Under the pieces are notes generated by a model that saw only the letters and a list, made by a program, of their open reading frames with translations, did not search any database and was not told the DNA's origin. The position numbers and the translations under genes were made by a program. From NCBI GenBank assembly GCA_017999075.1, contig JAGOBX010000010.1, positions 1 to 20,294 on the forward strand: 20,294 nucleotides of DNA, in the 5' to 3' direction. Source of the stretch: Candidatus Babelota bacterium (GTDB lineage Bacteria; JAGOBX01). Shown one piece after another: positions 1 to 11,800 of this stretch (positions are counted from its first letter, which is position 1; every line of letters starts with the position of its first letter).

Positions 1-285
1 TATACGGATATATGAACAGGTGTTTCCTGTCTCCTGAATACGGAAATTCGTTAGTCAGCGTTGTATCTGAAACCGTGTAATACGAATATTTGTATGACAC
101 TGCTGTGCCGGGTTGAAGACTGAATGTACGGCTGTAGGTTCTGCTTGTTCCTTCACGCGTCAGTTCATACATTTTCCAGTCTGTATCAGAACTCAGGTTC
201 GCGCTGCTTATATACACTGTATCAAGATTCGGTATTCCGCTCATATCTATTTTGAATGTTACAGCCTGCGGAGACACTGCCATTC
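1..285 (-). other. CBM20-like module with divergent base and codon composition
   Basis: This last visible module of the left-edge gene starts A-V-T-F-K-I-D-M-S-G. By direct count bases 1-300 hold 130 G+C (43 percent), against 94 of 300 (31 percent) in 301-600. Within it Leu is coded by CTG or CTT only and Ser often by AGC, while the rest of the gene mostly uses TTA/TTG and TCA/TCT. The frame is continuous, so it is part of the same protein. Confidence 0.75.
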
Positions 286-2563
286 CGGCAACTCTATTAC
301 TCCAATTTCCTTCTCTAACCTGAACTAAACTTGTATTTTCACATGCTAATCTGTAATAATAAATTTTCCCTGTAATCAAATTACTATCCATAAAATTTTT
401 TGAACTTAACGGCAATGAAGTTATCAAGCTATATCCGGAATCAATATTAATCGTATCAGCAGATCTATATATTTTTATTTGATTATGAATATAAGTATCC
501 TGCGGCAATGTCCACGATAATAAAACTATTGTTTCAGTTATACAGGAAGATGAAACATTTTCAGGCGGATCAGGTAACCCGCTCCAGACATCATAAAAAG
601 TATCACTATCATTAGGCAACAATATTTTTCTATTTGAATTTGATATATAAGAAGGAATTATTCTATTATCTCCAGATTCATAAACACCATTCAACAAAAA
701 TTTATAATTTTGATTTGCAGATGAAGAATATTCAATTATCCAAGTATCAGTTCCGGCAATTTTCTTTAATAACGGTTTATCGGTTTCTTCTCCCCAACCG
801 CACATATCTCCAGTTAATTGAACTTTATACAAATTAGGAGAGTTATTATAATATTCAAATACATATCTATAACTTTGTTCCCAATTTGAAGTACCAATAT
901 TGTATTTATATTCTACTTCATTATTTGGTTGTAACGTACAAATATACTGATATTTTCCGTTTGAAATTTTAGTCATCGGATAACTGAAATTCGACCAACC
1001 AGTTACATTAGATAACCAGTAAACAGTATCAGAAGAAACAATATTTAAATCAAGGTTAAATCTAAACTGGACAGGCAATTTCGGCATTGCAGCAATAAAA
1101 TTCGCATATTGAGAAATATTTCCTGCATAATCAATTGAATAAATCCTGTAATAATAAGTATCAGAAGGTATCAAATTTTTATGAATAAAACTATCAATAT
1201 TTGCATCTAAAACAGCAAGTTGAATCCATGATTCGTTTAATTCAGGAGTTTCTGTATATTCAATCAAAACAGAATCCATATCTTCTATATAGTAAGGTTT
1301 ATCCCAATTCAGTCTCAACTGACTTTTATCTGTTACTGTCGCAATAAAATTCGAAGGTGCTGATATAGGAGTATCTTCCCAATCCTGTGAAATTATATAT
1401 TCTGAGGATGCAGGAATTATTGCAGTTCTTCTACTGTCAGTATTTAAAAACCTATCTAAAAACAATAAAGAATTTCCATTTTGAGCGGTTAAATTATTAG
1501 GATCATTGACCCATTGATTTGAATTTAACACAAATTTATATTCATATTGTTTATTAGTTAAATTCGCACAACCCCGCCAGTAACCGTCGTTATTTTTTGT
1601 AAGGGTCACAAGTTCACCCCAACTGTTCCCTACAGCCATTCCCTCAACTTTTACAGTTCTTAAATTAAAAGTATCAGGATAAACAAATACATAATTAAAA
1701 TTATTTGAATATTCATATGTATCCTGTCCTGAATAAGAATAATAATATTTATATTGAACTGTTAATCCTGCATTTATTTGAATTGTGCAGCTCCAATAAT
1801 CAGAAACAGTTTCTTTAATCATATTTTTGGTTTGCCAAATTCCTGTATCATAACCAAGAAAAACTGATGAAACATTAATATTCCCAATTTTAACTCTGAA
1901 CACCACATTAACTTGAGGTTTAGGAATCGCAGTTATAGAATCAGATTTCAAACTTTCAAGTGAATTCAAGCCATAAGCATCGTATGCGGTAACAGCAAAA
2001 AAATAAGTTGAATCATTATTAAGTCCATAAATATTATAACGCATAGAACCGGTAATTCCGGTTTGATTTATTTTGGTCCATGATGTAAATAAAGGACCGG
2101 TGCAAATATATACATTAAATCCGCCTCCATTAACTACATCAAGCCAAGATGAAGAGGATGCAGGAGTGTCCCATGTTAAAATTACCTGATTATTATCTGA
2201 ATATGCGCGTAAATTCACTGGAGCGGCAGGAGTATCAGACCAATTATGAATTATAACAGTATCAGAATTTGGAACAGCTAATGAACGATTATTTATTTCT
2301 TCATCTACTCCAAAAACTTTAAACTTATATTCAAATCTTGTTCCAGGTGTTAAATTAAGTTCAATATATTTATATCCTTGAGTATCTGTATATATTATAT
2401 CCGTATCTGACCAGGCTCCGCCCGGAGAGAAAAAATCTCCTTTCAAATTTTTAGATACATTTGACCATGTATCAGCAACATCTGCAAATGATATACCTGT
2501 ATAAATCAGAGATAAAATTATTTTGAATATTATCAAACAAAATAATTTTCGTTTTAAAATCAT
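1..2563 (-). CDS. Secreted FN3/CBM20-CBM48-like multimodular protein, partial (C-terminus missing)
   Basis: An uninterrupted frame starts at the ATG at 2561-2563 and runs off the left edge (854 codons), so no stop is in the window. A GAGAGA box lies 7 nt upstream. The N-terminus is a signal peptide: K-R-K, then a hydrophobic segment to I-S-F-A with likely cleavage after residue 27. The mature chain starts D-V-A-D-T-W like its neighbour. Modules then repeat as FN3, CBM20-like (V-x-F-x-[VIL]-x-[IML] start), CBM48/AMPK-type glycogen-binding-like (for example YEYKFVLNSNQWVNDPNN near 1520-1575, and a G-D-M-C-G-W-G stretch near 800-830), twice in full, followed by a third FN3 and CBM20-like module at the edge. 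No catalytic domain is visible; one could follow beyond the window. It probably binds alpha-glucan outside the cell alongside the giant enzyme. Specific ligand and CBM family labels are by eye. Confidence 0.9.
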   Translation of the reverse strand, partial: MILKRKLFCLIIFKIILSLIYTGISFADVADTWSNVSKNLKGDFFSPGGAWSDTDIIYTDTQGYKYIELNLTPGTRFEYKFKVFGVDEEINNRSLAVPNSDTVIIHNWSDTPAAPVNLRAYSDNNQVILTWDTPASSSSWLDVVNGGGFNVYICTGPLFTSWTKINQTGITGSMRYNIYGLNNDSTYFFAVTAYDAYGLNSLESLKSDSITAIPKPQVNVVFRVKIGNINVSSVFLGYDTGIWQTKNMIKETVSDYWSCTIQINAGLTVQYKYYYSYSGQDTYEYSNNFNYVFVYPDTFNLRTVKVEGMAVGNSWGELVTLTKNNDGYWRGCANLTNKQYEYKFVLNSNQWVNDPNNLTAQNGNSLLFLDRFLNTDSRRTAIIPASSEYIISQDWEDTPISAPSNFIATVTDKSQLRLNWDKPYYIEDMDSVLIEYTETPELNESWIQLAVLDANIDSFIHKNLIPSDTYYYRIYSIDYAGNISQYANFIAAMPKLPVQFRFNLDLNIVSSDTVYWLSNVTGWSNFSYPMTKISNGKYQYICTLQPNNEVEYKYNIGTSNWEQSYRYVFEYYNNSPNLYKVQLTGDMCGWGEETDKPLLKKIAGTDTWIIEYSSSANQNYKFLLNGVYESGDNRIIPSYISNSNRKILLPNDSDTFYDVWSGLPDPPENVSSSCITETIVLLSWTLPQDTYIHNQIKIYRSADTINIDSGYSLITSLPLSSKNFMDSNLITGKIYYYRLACENTSLVQVREGNWSNRVAGMAVSPQAVTFKIDMSGIPNLDTVYISSANLSSDTDWKMYELTREGTSRTYSRTFSLQPGTAVSYKYSYYTVSDTTLTNEFPYSGDRKHLFIYPY
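575..2242 (-). repeat. Tandem [FN3 - CBM20-like - CBM48-like] units in the left-edge gene
   Basis: Unit 1 runs as FN3 (about 1925-2242), CBM20-like (about 1650-1920) and CBM48-like (about 1430-1660). Unit 2 is FN3 (about 1085-1380), CBM20-like (about 815-1085) and CBM48-like (about 575-835). Each FN3 is preceded by a W-x-D-T-P linker. The repeat is visible at protein level only; DNA copies have diverged. A third FN3 (about 280-585) and CBM20-like module (1-285) continue the pattern to the window edge. Confidence 0.7.
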
Positions 2564-2570
2564 AAAAAAA

Positions 2571-2576
2571 TCTCTC
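2571..2576 (-). promoter_or_regulatory. Ribosome binding site of the left-edge gene
   Basis: GAGAGA on the minus strand, followed by a T7 spacer to the ATG at 2561-2563. It lies within the 27-nt gap after the stop of the preceding gene, consistent with translation from a shared mRNA. Confidence 0.6.
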
Positions 2577-2590
2577 AGAATAATTTTAAA

Positions 2591-3607
2591 TTATAACCTA
2601 ATTCTCACTACTTTCCCCGGATAGCGAAGTATTCCCATTTTATTTTTTTCATCTGCCGGAGTTAAATATACTACATTACTATTTTTTTCGACATAATCGT
2701 AATCAAATCCGTCAACTTTCAAAATAACTTTTACCGGAGGATTCATTATAGCCGAATCAGATTCTGACCAATCACTTATTCCCTGACTAAATACCGATGT
2801 AGTATCATAGGCATCATAACAAACTATTACATACCAATACCACCAATCAGGATTAAGTCCGCTATCAAGATATGTGTATTCATTACCGGCAACTGTTGCT
2901 AAAACAGTATATTGACTAGTATCATTATTTATATATCTCAATATTTTATATGAACCTCCAGCAATGACATCAGCCGCTTTTTTTTCTTCCTGACCCGAAC
3001 CCCAATATCCGTAAGGAACTCCCCAATTTAATCTTACAGCAGTAGTATTTACTGCTGTAGCTGTAAGTTGAGAAACAACTCCTGGTTTATCTGAAAAATT
3101 ATTAAATACATAAAAAGTTTCACCTTCATTCAACCAGGTCGGTACAGAAATAACTCTTCTTGCATTATCGCTACGTTCTCCAACTCCCGCGAAATAGCAA
3201 GGATTCGGAGTAACAGTATCCCAATTTGTTTTAGGAATTGAAGGGTCTGTTCCGCAATTTATAAACCCTCCATTTGGAACACAATCCCAATATGTTTTAT
3301 ATGCCTGTAATCCTGCAGGAGGATTTGCTTCAGTTTTTGCAAAAAACATATAATTATAGACTGCTCCTGGAGTCAAATCAAGTTTTATCTGATATGACCC
3401 ATCTCCAACAGGACTCATTTCCATTGCTCCATTTGTAACAATTGCATTATCAATTGTTTCCCATGATTCTTTATTAGTTCCCACATTTAATGCAATATAT
3501 TTTTTTACAGAACCCCATGTATCTGATACTGAATTTGAAAAAGCCGGTTTTACCCCTATTGATAAAACAATTATAATAATTAAACAAATCATAGTTTGTT
3601 TTAACAT
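2591..3607 (-). CDS. Secreted CBM20-like/FN3 module protein, 338 aa
   Basis: Two in-frame ATGs are possible (3622 and 3607). I choose 3607 because GGATGAGGG lies just upstream with an 8-nt spacer, and this start gives a compact signal peptide: a short polar start, a hydrophobic run LIIIIVLSIGV, and likely cleavage after A-F-S (residue 24). The mature chain opens with V-S-D-T-W, then a beta-rich stretch with the look of a starch-binding sandwich (roughly 30-155), one FN3 domain (roughly 160-275, with a long loop), and a Lys/Val-rich tail of about 47 residues that looks like the beginning of another CBM20-like module cut short. No catalytic motif is seen. It is 89 nt after the giant gene and 27 nt before the next, so it is probably co-transcribed. 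The N-terminal part parallels that of the downstream protein. Role as an accessory glucan-binding protein is inferred. Confidence 0.88.
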   Translation of the reverse strand: MLKQTMICLIIIIVLSIGVKPAFSNSVSDTWGSVKKYIALNVGTNKESWETIDNAIVTNGAMEMSPVGDGSYQIKLDLTPGAVYNYMFFAKTEANPPAGLQAYKTYWDCVPNGGFINCGTDPSIPKTNWDTVTPNPCYFAGVGERSDNARRVISVPTWLNEGETFYVFNNFSDKPGVVSQLTATAVNTTAVRLNWGVPYGYWGSGQEEKKAADVIAGGSYKILRYINNDTSQYTVLATVAGNEYTYLDSGLNPDWWYWYVIVCYDAYDTTSVFSQGISDWSESDSAIMNPPVKVILKVDGFDYDYVEKNSNVVYLTPADEKNKMGILRYPGKVVRIRL

Positions 3608-3615
3608 ATTATAAA

Positions 3616-3624
3616 CCCTCATCC
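3616..3624 (-). promoter_or_regulatory. Ribosome binding site deciding the start of the 338-aa protein
   Basis: GGATGAGGG on the minus strand, with GAGGG ending 8 nt before the ATG at 3605-3607. The in-frame ATG at 3620-3622 overlaps this box and has no purine-rich stretch of its own upstream, so the inner ATG is preferred. Confidence 0.7.
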
Positions 3625-3630
3625 AACGAA

Positions 3631-3659
3631 ATTTTAAACAAATAATTTTATTTTTACAA
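3631..3659 (-). promoter_or_regulatory. Possible weak internal promoter before the 338-aa gene
   Basis: On the minus strand TTGTAA (3654-3659) and TAAAAT (3631-3636) are 17 nt apart, a fair match to sigma-70 boxes. In DNA this AT-rich such matches arise by chance, and the resulting leader would be very short. The rest of the 89-nt gap is A/T-only runs with no convincing hairpin. Treat as a candidate only. Confidence 0.15.
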
Positions 3660-3696
3660 AAAAAATATTTTTGTCATTTATATTTATTAAATAAAC

Positions 3697-5830
3697 TTAA
3701 TTTTTAAATATTACAGGAACTGTATTTCTTGGAGTTACTTCTTTGACATCAGAATTAACTCCTTCAAGCTTCAAATCACCTGAATCTACAGGCCTTACAA
3801 AATAAAAGTATTTAGTTCCATTATTCAAATTTTCAATTTTATAAAATGCAGTTGTTATTACCGTACTATTAACTTTTGAATCGCTGCCATCAGCATTTTG
3901 CAAATACACATTATATCCTAATAAATCCTGATCCGAAGTGTTTTTATTCCAATATAAATATGCCGATTTATTACCCGGCAATACTGTAAATCCTTCAACT
4001 TTCTGAGGTTGTTCCTGCCAATCATCATTATATATTTTTTCTAAAACATCAGGAACCGTTAATTCTCTGTTTTTTGATACAGTAATAAAATCTCGTTCAG
4101 ACAAAGATCTGGTGTTATAACCATATTTATATAAAATTTGTTCTCCTACAACTAAATCAGTAATAAATTTATAAGTTGTCGAAGTATCAAATGTCATTTG
4201 AACTCCAGGATTCCAACCTATAAACGGTATATTTGAAATATATTGAACATTAACCGGATTAATCGTTCCTATATCCATTTTGAATGTCAATCTTGCAAGT
4301 TTTACAGTTATAGAATCAGACCCTTCACTTTCATTTAACACATCGTCCAAAGCTGTTATTCTATAATAATACCTTATTCCTGGAACTGCCGTAACATCTT
4401 CATATACAGGAAAAAACGAAGGTGTAATCAAAACACTGTTTATCTTTTTATTTTGAGATAAAATAAAATTCGGAACAGTATCGCGATAAACGTTATATCC
4501 GGCGAAATCTCCTTCACTGTTATAGTCCCACGACAACAATACCTTTCCCAAACCATTTCCCTGGGCTCTTATATTTTTGGGTTTCAAAGGAGCAATATTA
4601 TCAGTTGATTCTGTAGGAATTACTGAAACTGATAAAGAATAATCGCTAATATTATCTGATTTATCAACAGCTTTTAATTTATAATAATAAGTCAATCCGT
4701 TTGAAACATTATTATCAATATAATTTATTATATTTTTATTTGCATTTGTAACCCAGTAATAATTTGTTCCATCAACACTTTTCCAAATTTCATAGTGATC
4801 AACATCAGCTTCTTTATTTAAACTCCAGCCGAGTTTTACGCTATTATTTTTACCTACTGCGCTTAAATTAATTGGAGCTTGAGGAGCAACATCACCAGAT
4901 ACCATCCATTTTTTTACAACTTTCTGAGTCCAATCAGGCGAATCAATTATTTTCAATTCTCTTGCATTTTCGAATGTGAAAGTCCTAAAACTATATTCAT
5001 CAAACCATTTTCCGCCATCATATTTACAGATAAACAAGTAATTTATAGTCATAGTAGGATCAAACTCTGAAGTAATTTCATAAATCCCGTTTCCAACATA
5101 AGTTAATTCACTCAATGGATCTATATCCGGCATTTTATAACTTTCATTAAAATCATTACGTCCGAGTTCAAAAGTATTGGATTTTATATAAACATTTTCA
5201 ATATTTGCCAAGCCTGATGAACTCATATCCACTTGAAAAGTAACTTTCACTTTATGTGGAACAACTGTAACCATATTGGAAGGTTCGCTTATATTATCAT
5301 TAATATCTCTTGCACGCACCCAGTAATAGTATGTGTCTCCTGAATTCAACCCGTCATCAAGATTACTGTCCATATAAGTAGGGTTCAATGTCTCAAAAAC
5401 AAAATCAGTTTTATTCGGAGGAACAGAAGTTGTCGATCTGTAAATATAATAAGATTCAAAATCAGATTCCGTATTCGCACTCCAATACAATTCTGCTCCT
5501 TTACCTCTTGCCAACCCCCTTAATCCTACAGGTGGCGAAGGCGGAATTCCATCGTCTCGTTCAAGAATTATATCTCCTGAAGCAGTTAGCCACGGATAGA
5601 ACTTCCATGCAACATTATAAATTTTATACCCCTGTTTAAAAACCTTTACATTATATTCGTGGAATCCTTCCCACCCCTCAATAAATATCCTATCTATCGA
5701 GCATGCTCCTGTAGAGCCGCTTGATCTTGTCCAACAGCTTTTATTTCCTACAGATACTATCGCATTATCTATAGCATTCCCATTTTGATCTTTAATGTTT
5801 ACAGACAGAGTTGCTAAAGAAAATCCGTCT
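3697..5830 (-). other. C-terminal FN3/CBM20-like tail of the giant protein
   Basis: After barrel 2 comes a carboxypeptidase-regulatory-like sandwich with I-K-D-Q-N-G-N-A-I (about 5560-5830), FN3 (about 5255-5560), a CBM20-like module starting V-T-F-Q-V-D-M (about 4890-5255), two FN3 modules (about 4300-4890), a second CBM20-like module starting L-T-F-K-M-D-I with F-I-G-W-N-P (about 4000-4300) and a last FN3 (3697-4005). The protein stops directly after the last FN3, with no hydrophobic segment, LPXTG, SLH or type IX sorting domain. The same FN3/CBM20-like arrangement makes up the two downstream proteins, tying the three genes together. Confidence 0.75.
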
Positions 5831-8800
5831 TTCACTAAAAAACGCGCATAATTTGAAGGTACCAGAACATCAAAATTTCCGGTTCCAGGAGTATATTCAT
5901 TCAAACTAAACCAGTCTCTGTAATATGTTCCTGAATGAGGTACACTATGAACCCATTTATCTCCATCAGAATTATTTATTATACAAATAACTTCTCTACC
6001 ATCTCCTGTTCTTGTATAAATAAGCGCGCCATCATTATCATAAAGAGCCCGAGAACTATAATCATAATGCATCCACCACATTATTTCACGCGCCATCATA
6101 GCCATTTTAACCGAGCCGTCTATTGCTCCGGTAGCACCAGGGTTATTTTTATATTTATACCAGTCATATTCCCACCATGGAAACTGTCTCGTAACTCCCA
6201 TTTCACCTGTGCTTCCAGTAGATGCGAATCCCGGATAAGTAACTTCTTTTCCGCCTGACATTACGCGTTCATCACCATAAAAAATCACAGGAGGCCCAAC
6301 ATGAGCTGCAAGCAACATCATCAATGTCTGCATATTGCCAGGCGCATAATCTGATTTATAATAAGCTCCTGTCCAATCTCCGCCTATATCGTGGTAAGTT
6401 CTGCTATGGTCATGATTATTATAAAAACCTGTCATCAAGGCTCTGCCGTAAGTTGAAGCAAGTCCTTCCAAAGTACTTTTGTAATTTGTTGAACTCGTAT
6501 TTCCTCCTGCCCATGATTTTGTAGGATATGCAAAAGGAAAATCTAACATTCCATGCAATCGAGTTCCGTCAGCGCAAAAAGCTGCGCATTCTCCTGCATC
6601 TCCAGGAACTTCTCCGAATGTGTATAAATCCGGAGCGAATTTATCACAATAATTTCTTGTATATACAAAAAACGGCAATCCCTGAACCAATGGATCAGGA
6701 TAAAATTTCGGATTGTCAACTCTGAAAAAATCTGTTCCTAATCCCCATAAATGGTGTGCATGATCAACATAAAACTGCCGAACATTAGCAAGATACTGTA
6801 AAATACGCCTGCCTCCGAACCTGTCGCCAAAATACATTTTAGGATTCTTTTGAATAGTGCCGCCTGAAGTTTCATTTCCATAAATTTGTCCAGGTACCCA
6901 GTCAATTCCTACTCTTATATTTCTTCTTCTTGCTTCTTTTATTAAGCGTACATAATCATCCCAGCCTTTAAATTTATTCCAGTTTTCACGTACAAAACTC
7001 CCTTGAACCTTATACAAATCATGCTGGTTATATCCCCAAGCTCCTCCGCCGAAATCGAATATAGGGCTCATATATAATCCGGTTATAGCATGTTCATTAA
7101 AATATTCCAGCTTTTGAATCAACCCGTCAAAATCTCCGCCTGACATACTGCTGTCCATAGGTTTATTGTTTCCATATCCATCCCAGAACCTATCCACAAA
7201 AACATTATAAAAAATATAACTTCTCGCGGAAAACGGCGGATATCCAGAACCTGACGGAGGTCTTGAAGTATAAACTGTTGTTTCTCCTGAAATAGATGAA
7301 ACAAAATTTTCCGAATCAAATCTCACATTTAAATAATATTCAACAACCTGATTTCCCACTTCCCACCAGCATAACGGCTGATTATCTACACTGTCAACAG
7401 CATTAGGTGTTCCTGCATTCCATTGACCTACCGCATCATTATTTCCCCAAAACAATACCGGAGTAAACTTAGCTGATGCTGAAGTTATTGAATTTATTCC
7501 TCCTATATATTCAAGGGGAACGGAAAATTCTATAGATTTATCAGAAACATTTTTTTTCAAAACTCCAAGTCCGATTTGAGAATATTCAGTGTTCAAAACT
7601 TTCACATACCCGTTATCAGTATTAGTAACAGCTGAAATTAAATAATTCCATGCAGCAGCCTGGGAAGTCATAACATCCTCTGAGCTTACATTTCTCCCAA
7701 TAAAATATCTATTTGATGAATTATCATTAATTGAAACTGGAATCTGCAAATATTTTTGATGATCATCACTCCATCCCGTAAGTTTTAATTTAAAATACAT
7801 ATTATATTTATCAGCAGCTATATGTAATTCCTGCATATCAAGATATTCATATTGAGGAGATTTATCAGTTCTCTGATCGCTTGTACTATCGGACCAAACA
7901 GCTTCATAATAAGTATCTCCGATGTAATAGGATTTATTTTTACCCCAAACACCGGAAGTATCAGATGACCAATCATTCATGTTTCCGTCAATTTGTTTCA
8001 AAGTTAAATAAATACCATCCGAAGGAACGCTCCAATTACTCCAATTTTGAGGAGTATCTGTATCTCCAGCTTTTATTCGTGCAAAATAAGATTTTCCACG
8101 AGTCAACTTATAGTAATCCGAACTTTTTATAGTATAATAAGTCGTGCATCCGTAGTCATTTCCATAAATAGTATCAGCAATAATTATATTTGAGAGATTA
8201 AAATTTTCCGAATTAGAAATTTCAATAACATAATTTTTTATTTTCCATCCGCCAGAATGATAGGCAGGCGCCCATGAAAAATTAATATTTTTTTCTACAA
8301 CCTGTTCTCCTTGAGACCTGCTATAATGATCTATATTATTTATATCCAGAGGTTTGCCAACTGTTATAGACGGAACTCCAGCGGTTTGGAAATGAATTAT
8401 TAAAGAATCAGATAATGTGCCACGGCAATCGCGACTCCGTAACCTATAATAATAATGCGTTAATGAATTCAAACTTTCAGGTAAAATATATGTTAAACTG
8501 TCTGATTTTAAATTCACGCTGTATAAAACAGAATTCATATTAAAATATGTATCTGTAGAAAGTTCAAATAAATATGATGTTACTGTATCTCCTGGGTCGA
8601 TATCTGTTCCTGAATTCCATTTAAATTCTATAGCATTAAAAATTTGAACAATAGAATCCTGCTGCGGTGATAATGCTGCTGGAATAGAAGGCTGAGTATT
8701 ATTTAAAAATCCTGATGAATTATAAGGAAGTTTAACCCAGAAATCTGCAGTTCCATCTTCCAAATCTTCCTGATAAGAAGAATAATTATTATATTTGTCA

Positions 8801-11800
8801 TTATTATTATTTCCCAATCCTGCAATTGAAATATTATCTATTGCATCAATCCCAACCAAATCCACAGTAGAATTAATTTCAGAAGCGAGTCCAAGTTGAT
8901 TTTTAAATAATGCAACTGAAATTATTATATTCCCGCTGCCTGTAAATCCAAGTTCTGTTCTGTCTGCTGAAAATTCTATAATATTTGAAACAGTATCTAT
9001 TGATAATTCCAATGTATTCAAAATTCCACAATTTATTCCATCAGTCCATTCAACAACCGGAGAATCATATTCATAATTATGAATTATTAATTGTTTTTCC
9101 CAATATGGTTTATAATTTACATATTTGTTGCCTATATAAGTTCTACCATCATCTCCTATAACGCTGTTTCCATTTCCAGAAATTAAATCAGTATCAAAAC
9201 ATATTGATACATTGGGATAATTATTGTTGGTAATATCTCTTAACGACATTCTGAAATAAAACTTTATTGAATCAATTTTTAATCTCAATTCATTTATATC
9301 AAAATTTGAAGACTGGGATATTATCGTTCTTTCATCATTTGTTTTATCAAGCCAAATCCATTCGGAATCAGATAAAACCGCTGAATTTATTAAAACAGGA
9401 GGGTCTATTTTCCATCTGTCTGTTATTTTAATAGCAGAACTGATTATAGAATTAGAATATCCAGAATTACTGTCCATTACTGACAATTTACAATACCACA
9501 CATCGTTTTCATTAGTCGAATCGGAACTAATAACTGATTGATACGGTGGTATTAAATCAGTTTCAGTTAAAATTAAACTATTATTTTTATACCATTCAAA
9601 AATATATGTGAGCAAATCACTATCAATATCTTCAGAACCATAGCCTGCAGCAATGATATTATCAGAATTTTTAGGTAATTCCGGAGAAATTGAAATTACC
9701 GGATTCGATGGGAGAGAATTTATTATTGAAAATTTAAACGCATTTGTTTTTGCTGTATTTAAAGAAGTTGTAGAATAACTTAAAGTATCAGTTCCATAAA
9801 TATAATTTTTAATTGAACTTTCAATTTCAAAATAATAATTCACATTACATAACCTGTTAAAATAAGGTATAACTGCCTGATAGTATTTTTCATTCCCGGA
9901 TGTGTAAGATAAAACCATTGTCAGCGAATTTTGTGAATTCCAGTTATCTGCTGAATATATAAGTTTTACAGGAGTCCCTGAACCTATATTTATTGTTTTC
10001 AAAATCAATGTTATATTATTATTACTGTAAATTACCGAAGGCTGACGCATTAGCCCTTGACCGCTGACAGGTTCTTGAGAAGGAATATGGGTAACTGTAG
10101 TCATCGTATGTTCTTGAACTCTATAAAATTTTGCTTTCGTCGCATCTATCACGCTGAGAGTTCCAGCCCAATCACTCACAGGATAACCTGCTGTTCCATC
10201 ATAATAATACGGACCAATATCATTAATCCCATAATTTTTTTCCTGATGTCTGCCGTAATAAATAACTCCAACTTTATCTCCTACATTTATTCCAAGCGAT
10301 GTCAGAGGTATTTTGATTTCTCCCCAGTTTCCGTTTACTGAAACTTTATAATCAATTCCATTAACCAAACCTGTTCCTGCGCTCCAATTAGTTCCATTTT
10401 TACCATATAAATAAAAACCGCCAAAATCATTATTGGCGTATGAAATCCATCCTGTTATCCAGTAATCAGGCGAATAATGAATTACTCTTGTTGTACGTTT
10501 TCCTTCCGAATTATCAGATCCCCAAGGATCATGCGATATTCCGTCAGGATAAGTATCAGTAAATAATATAAAACCGTAATTTGCAGATTTTTCCGAACCA
10601 TCAACATCTTTATCATAATGATCCCCTACAGCTTCCCATCCAATATATAAATTGTTCACATCATTCGTAATATACACATCTCGACAAAGTCCTTCAGTTA
10701 ATACCTTTCCATCGTCTGCAGTCAGACTTCCAGGAAGTTTTCCTGCATTTGTTCCATCAATTAAAGGACTATCTCCCCAACCCGGATCTTTTGTAGCATC
10801 TATGGTAGGTGTAAAAGGCAAAGCTATAGTATCAACAGACAATGCTATATTTTCAGTATTTTTGGTATAAATTTTATTATTCCATTCTAATATTGAATTA
10901 ACATCATTGTATTCAAAATATGAAGTCAAATTAATAGAGGTTATACCTCCTGCATCAGAATAAGTTATATTATTCGAATTAGGACTAACTCCCCACAGCC
11001 AGTTGGTTGTTCCATTTACAGCTGTAAATAAAATCCTCATTCTTGACGGATTCCCCAAATCTGTTCTCGGCAATCTGATTTCTACTCCGCCTCCAGAAAC
11101 ATACCTTGCTCCTGAACCCGTAAAATTAGATGTTACCCATGAACCGCTCTCCCACCGCTTCAAATTTACTGCATTAGCACTTGAATTAGTATTATAAATT
11201 AAAACATAATCAGAATTAAAAGGCAGGTTATGCTGAATTCCGTTTATACTGGCAGCAAGATTAATTCCGTTATTAGTAGTATAATAATCAGTATCAATAA
11301 AAATATATACGCTGTCATTGTCAAATACTGTTCCTTTATTCATTCCAAAATAAATGTAATTAGCATCCCATAAAATCCTAAAATCATCAGGTTTTATTAA
11401 TCCGTATGCAGGTAAAACAGAATTTGCAGGCCATTCTCCCCATACAAATTTACCGTCTAAATTTATTGATGCAACAAATTGACGAACATAAAATATTCCG
11501 CTGTCAGACCATTCGCTGGATGAATCAAAAGAATCCCATACTTTTATTCTCCAGCAATAAGTTTCATCGTCCTGCAATATAAAAGGAGTGGAATATTGAT
11601 ATGCATTCATTATTATTGTTGTTTCAAATATAACTGAAGACATAGCTATATTTGTATCAATTTGTATCATTATTTGTTTTTGTCTGTCCCCAGCGTCAGG
11701 GTCTGAAAATGTCCATTGCAATGTATAATTATTATAATCAATTGTTTGATTAGATACAGGCGATATTAAAGCTGGTTTGTTAGGTTTTGAATTACTGAAC

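Noticed and set aside
2591-2640. Type IX secretion sorting domain at the end of the 338-aa protein
   Set aside because: The basic end G-K-V-V-R-I-R-L is superficially similar, but the usual 70-80-residue fold with a G-x-Y-x-V motif is absent.
3608-3622. Upstream ATG at 3620-3622 as start of the 338-aa protein
   Set aside because: It overlaps the GGATGAGGG ribosome binding site that is well placed for the ATG at 3605-3607, and has no such site of its own.
3658-3696. Rho-independent terminator after the giant gene
   Set aside because: There is a T8 run on the minus strand, but the only inverted repeat (TTTATT/AATAAA) is A/T-only with a one-base loop, too weak to stop transcription convincingly.
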